From: Isoetes taiwanensis
Taxonomy: Eukaryota > Streptophyta > Lycopodiopsida > Isoetales > Isoetaceae
Assembly: GCA_021234155.1 (NCBI GenBank)
Contig: JAJEKV010000409.1
Coordinates: forward strand, 124,001 to 188,000
Length of the DNA: 64,000 bases
Reading direction: 5' to 3'
Under the pieces are notes generated by a model. It was not told the origin of the DNA and searched no databases. It saw only the letters and a list, made by a program, of their open reading frames with translations. Every line of letters begins with the position of its first letter. The first letter of the stretch is position 1. Below, piece after piece: positions 61,856 to 64,000 of the stretch. Position numbers and translations under genes: made by a program.

Positions 61856-62328
61856 GCATCACCCAATAGAGTGGAGAACAGCATCAGCCAACGGGTGGAG
61901 AACAATTATGTAAAAAGAAATATGCGTCACCCTCGAGATGGAAATAAACAGCATCACCCGCAGGTGGAGATAGCATCACCCACAGGGTGGAGAAAAGCGT
62001 CACCCAACGGGTGGATAACAATCATGTGAAAGGAAATATGCGTCACCCTCGAGGTGGAAATAAACAGCATCACCCGCAAGTGGTGAATAATGCGGTATAA
62101 TGCCGAAAAAAGAAAAAACATTATTAAAGAAAACAATATTATAGCAACACCTAAGGTGGACAACAACAAAGAGTGCATGAACCAAAAAATAGATGAAAAG
62201 TCACCCGTTAGACGTTAGGAACTGTAAACAAACATGGAGATTATCGAGCATCACCCAACGGGTGGGAAAAATATAGATAGCATCACCCTTGGGTGGAAAA
62301 TAATTTAAGCATCACCCAACGGGTGGTC
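61856..62328 (+). repeat. Array of CACCC/GGGTG hairpin units
   Basis: About a dozen copies of a short inverted unit, GC(A/G)TCACCC-N3-4-GGGTGGA, spread over 470 bp at about 61856, 61881, 61925, 61950, 61972, 61996, 62040, 62068, 62250, 62280 and 62309. Each can fold into a small stem (CACCC/GGGTG). A higher-order repeat of about 116 bp is visible (61891 block repeated at 62007, sharing AAATATGCGTCACCCTCGAG). Spacers are A-rich. No coding frame. Confidence 0.85.
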
Positions 62329-62515
62329 AAAACTGAACAAAAACATATAAACAATAGACGAACGCAAAATAATATATAAGGGCGGGTAGAGTGGGAAGCA
62401 ATGGACAAGGAAAGAGATGCTGCTGTGAGAAGGCGCCGATAACGAGCCACAAGAAGGACGAGCACATATATAGTTGCTCGTCCCATCCTAGAATAACGAT
62501 CCGAGGGCTCGGATC
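62329..62515. other. Spacer with TATA-like string
   Basis: CACATATATAGTTG near 62464 resembles a TATA box, and the following GC-rich stretch contains an inverted pair (GATCCGAGGGCTCGGATC, 62499-62516), a strong 8-bp stem. No gene. Confidence 0.4.
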
Positions 62516-62670
62516 GATGCTATTAGAAGAGGAAGCATTTTTGACGCAACCTCCAGGGTATGAGCAAGGCAAGAACATGATTCGGAAGCTGAACAAAGCT
62601 GTGTATGGGTTGAAGCAGTCCCCAAGGGAATGGTATCTTTGCATGAATCAATTCTGCAAGAACAAGGATT
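62516..62670 (+). mobile_element. Ty1/Copia reverse transcriptase scrap (fossil)
   Basis: A single open stretch reads [35 protein letters not shown], the very conserved RT block of Copia elements. No LTR or other domain nearby. A short isolated piece of an old element. Confidence 0.8.
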
Positions 62671-62854
62671 TAATAAGCTACACAATGATGGTAATCTATA
62701 TAGGTTTGAGGGTGTAAAATCGCTAGTGGGGTACAACTTTTGGCGAAGCGTTTAAGCACTTTAAGTGCTGAAACTCGCGGACGTCGAAGCCCATCACGCC
62801 CTTCTCCCTCCTTTTCCCCTGGGCGCGAAAACTCAGATCAGTGTTTCACTGTTG

Positions 62855-63214
62855 ATGATGGAGGCATGGAGCGCGGATGATTTTCACAACATCAGAGGTC
62901 TGTGCAATTCGGGGGTGAAGCCCCACGAGGAAGAAGCTTGGTTGGAAAATAATGTCACAGATCGAGATTGGGATTCTGTTTGGACAAAGAAGTTGAACAA
63001 GGGAAAGATAAAATGGCACTGTGCAAAGGAGCATCTTCAAGAGAAGTTGGAAACACTCTGTCGAAAAATCTACAAGAATTGTCACAACAAAGAAGTAAGA
63101 AAGCAACCGGCCCTTGCTTTTGCGTTTGAAAATTGCACTAGATCAATACTTGCACTCGAGGAACACAAAGTAACTGGCTGCATTTGTCGTGCAATGCCAA
63201 AGATACCACAATAA
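62855..63214 (+). CDS. Unrecognised 119-residue ORF
   Basis: ATG at 62855 (MMEAWSADDFHNIRG) to TAA at 63212-63214; the frame is open upstream to 62765. Content is protein-like: an acidic start, NNVTDRDWDSVWTKKLNKGK, then a charged helical middle (AKEHLQEKLETLCRKIYK) and a cysteine-containing end (GCICRAMPKIPQ). Further coiled-coil-like pieces in other frames (ILEEAENRFKTATNDLAIKQ, about 63455) suggest it is the beginning of a longer, now broken coding region reaching about 63650. Could be a transposon ORF or a host pseudogene. No family recognised. Confidence 0.35.
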   Translation: MMEAWSADDFHNIRGLCNSGVKPHEEEAWLENNVTDRDWDSVWTKKLNKGKIKWHCAKEHLQEKLETLCRKIYKNCHNKEVRKQPALAFAFENCTRSILALEEHKVTGCICRAMPKIPQ

Positions 63215-64000
63215 TAGACAAGTAAAAACAGAGGCGGATGTTGTAGCACATGTTAGGAAAATCAAAATGAAGGCAAAGCCAAAGGTGGCGGTGGATCAAA
63301 TGAGATCGATTGCATGTGATGAAAACATAAAACCTTAGAGAATGCGTCTGGGAGATTGGAAAATCAGTTTTACTTATCACAAAGAATGGAGGAGCAAAGA
63401 TGGGAAGTGAGTCGAAGGCAATGAGAAGGCCCTGAATTACAGAAAATGATATTGGAAGAGGCCGAGAACAGGTTTAAGACAGCCACAAATGATTTGGCTA
63501 TAAAACAGGAGGAGTTCAAGCTTAATCCAAACCGTGAGTTGGAGGCGTAAATTAAAGATTTGGAGCAGACCGTCCAGGATGGAAACTTGGCACGTGAACA
63601 AGGTACAAAAAGCAATGAACACCATTAATGCAGGGTCAAATGTAAACTCAAACTTGAGGAGGAGTTAAAAAGTTCTCAAGAAGAACAGACTTCGCAATTC
63701 TACATAAACAATTTGTGGAAGCTGAAAATGGATACTCACGCAACATTTAGCATCTCTACTATTATAATGGAGATAAGTTGTTAGTGGAAGATCCATTTTA
63801 TACATGTTCAAAGATGTGGTGCGGAATTCACTAAAGCTTACGAGGTTAAGTTTAGCAATTGAATTGCCAACCCGAGTATCATATAGCTTGTTGTTCATTG
63901 TTGAGAGGAGGACAATGTATTCATGGTTGCCCCGAAAGGTGCCGGAGGGTGTATTTGACGAGCTAGGTTTTGGCCATGTTGCGGGTGCTTCAAATAGTAC
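63215..64000 (+). other. Broken coiled-coil-like coding remains, then spacer
   Basis: Helical, glutamate/lysine/glutamine-rich stretches in changing frames up to about 63690, interrupted by stops. The last 300 bp show nothing recognisable and the window ends inside this sequence. Confidence 0.35.

Overview
The window looks like nuclear DNA from a land plant with a large, repeat-filled genome. The evidence is plant-type L1 LINEs with a zf-RVT tail, an Athila/Tat-like Ty3/Gypsy element with LTRs and a 5-bp target duplication, Copia fragments, a decayed pentatricopeptide-repeat (PPR) gene, a plant lipid-transfer-protein gene, GT-AG introns and very long (CT)n/(CA)n microsatellites. The mix would suit a fern or another large-genome lineage, but that is inference. 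No organelle, bacterial or viral gene organisation is seen.

Layout. 1-4.8 kb: a small broken LTR-element relic whose right LTR carries reiterated PPT/U3 units, then a (CT)n tract. 4.8-14.6 kb: a complete-length but coding-dead Ty3/Gypsy element with an extra ORF after integrase. 14.6-18.3 kb: several microsatellites, two of which abut 5'-truncated LINE tails. 18.6-26.2 kb: duplicated leader-like sequence, exon-like blocks of an unrecognised gene, a dead DNA transposon with an LDNC..NKN / GHTHEDVD transposase, and a PPR pseudogene. 29.5-34.15 kb: an L1-type LINE (copy A, minus strand) with a 13-bp target duplication, itself interrupted by a second LINE (copy C). 34.8-39.6 kb: a GC-richer pogo/Tigger-like DNA transposon region with a transposase, a two-exon ORF and an opposing small gene. 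39.8-48.9 kb: a same-strand series of host gene fragments that keep introns, including proteasome alpha-5 and an armadillo-repeat gene; two of the fragments follow the same direct repeat. LINE copy B lies inside this series. 51.2-52.6 kb: a Copia relic and the best intact host gene, a small secreted 8-cysteine lipid-transfer-like protein. 53.9-59.7 kb: three LINEs, one nested in another, including a family whose ORF1 runs in frame into the AP endonuclease. 59.7-64 kb: mostly anonymous DNA with a minisatellite, an array of CACCC/GGGTG hairpin units, a Copia scrap and an unrecognised ORF.

How it fits together: nearly every recognisable protein here belongs to a mobile element in decay. Nested insertions, target duplications and one paralogous empty site allow a relative order of events: A and B inserted independently and C later went into A; separately, E1 went into E2. 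In the pogo-like element and in LINE E2 the in-frame stops read by eye are TAG or TGA and none is TAA, which suggests C-to-T decay at methylated CG/CHG sites. Only the lipid-transfer-like gene, and with less confidence the small ORFs of the pogo-like region, look able to make protein.
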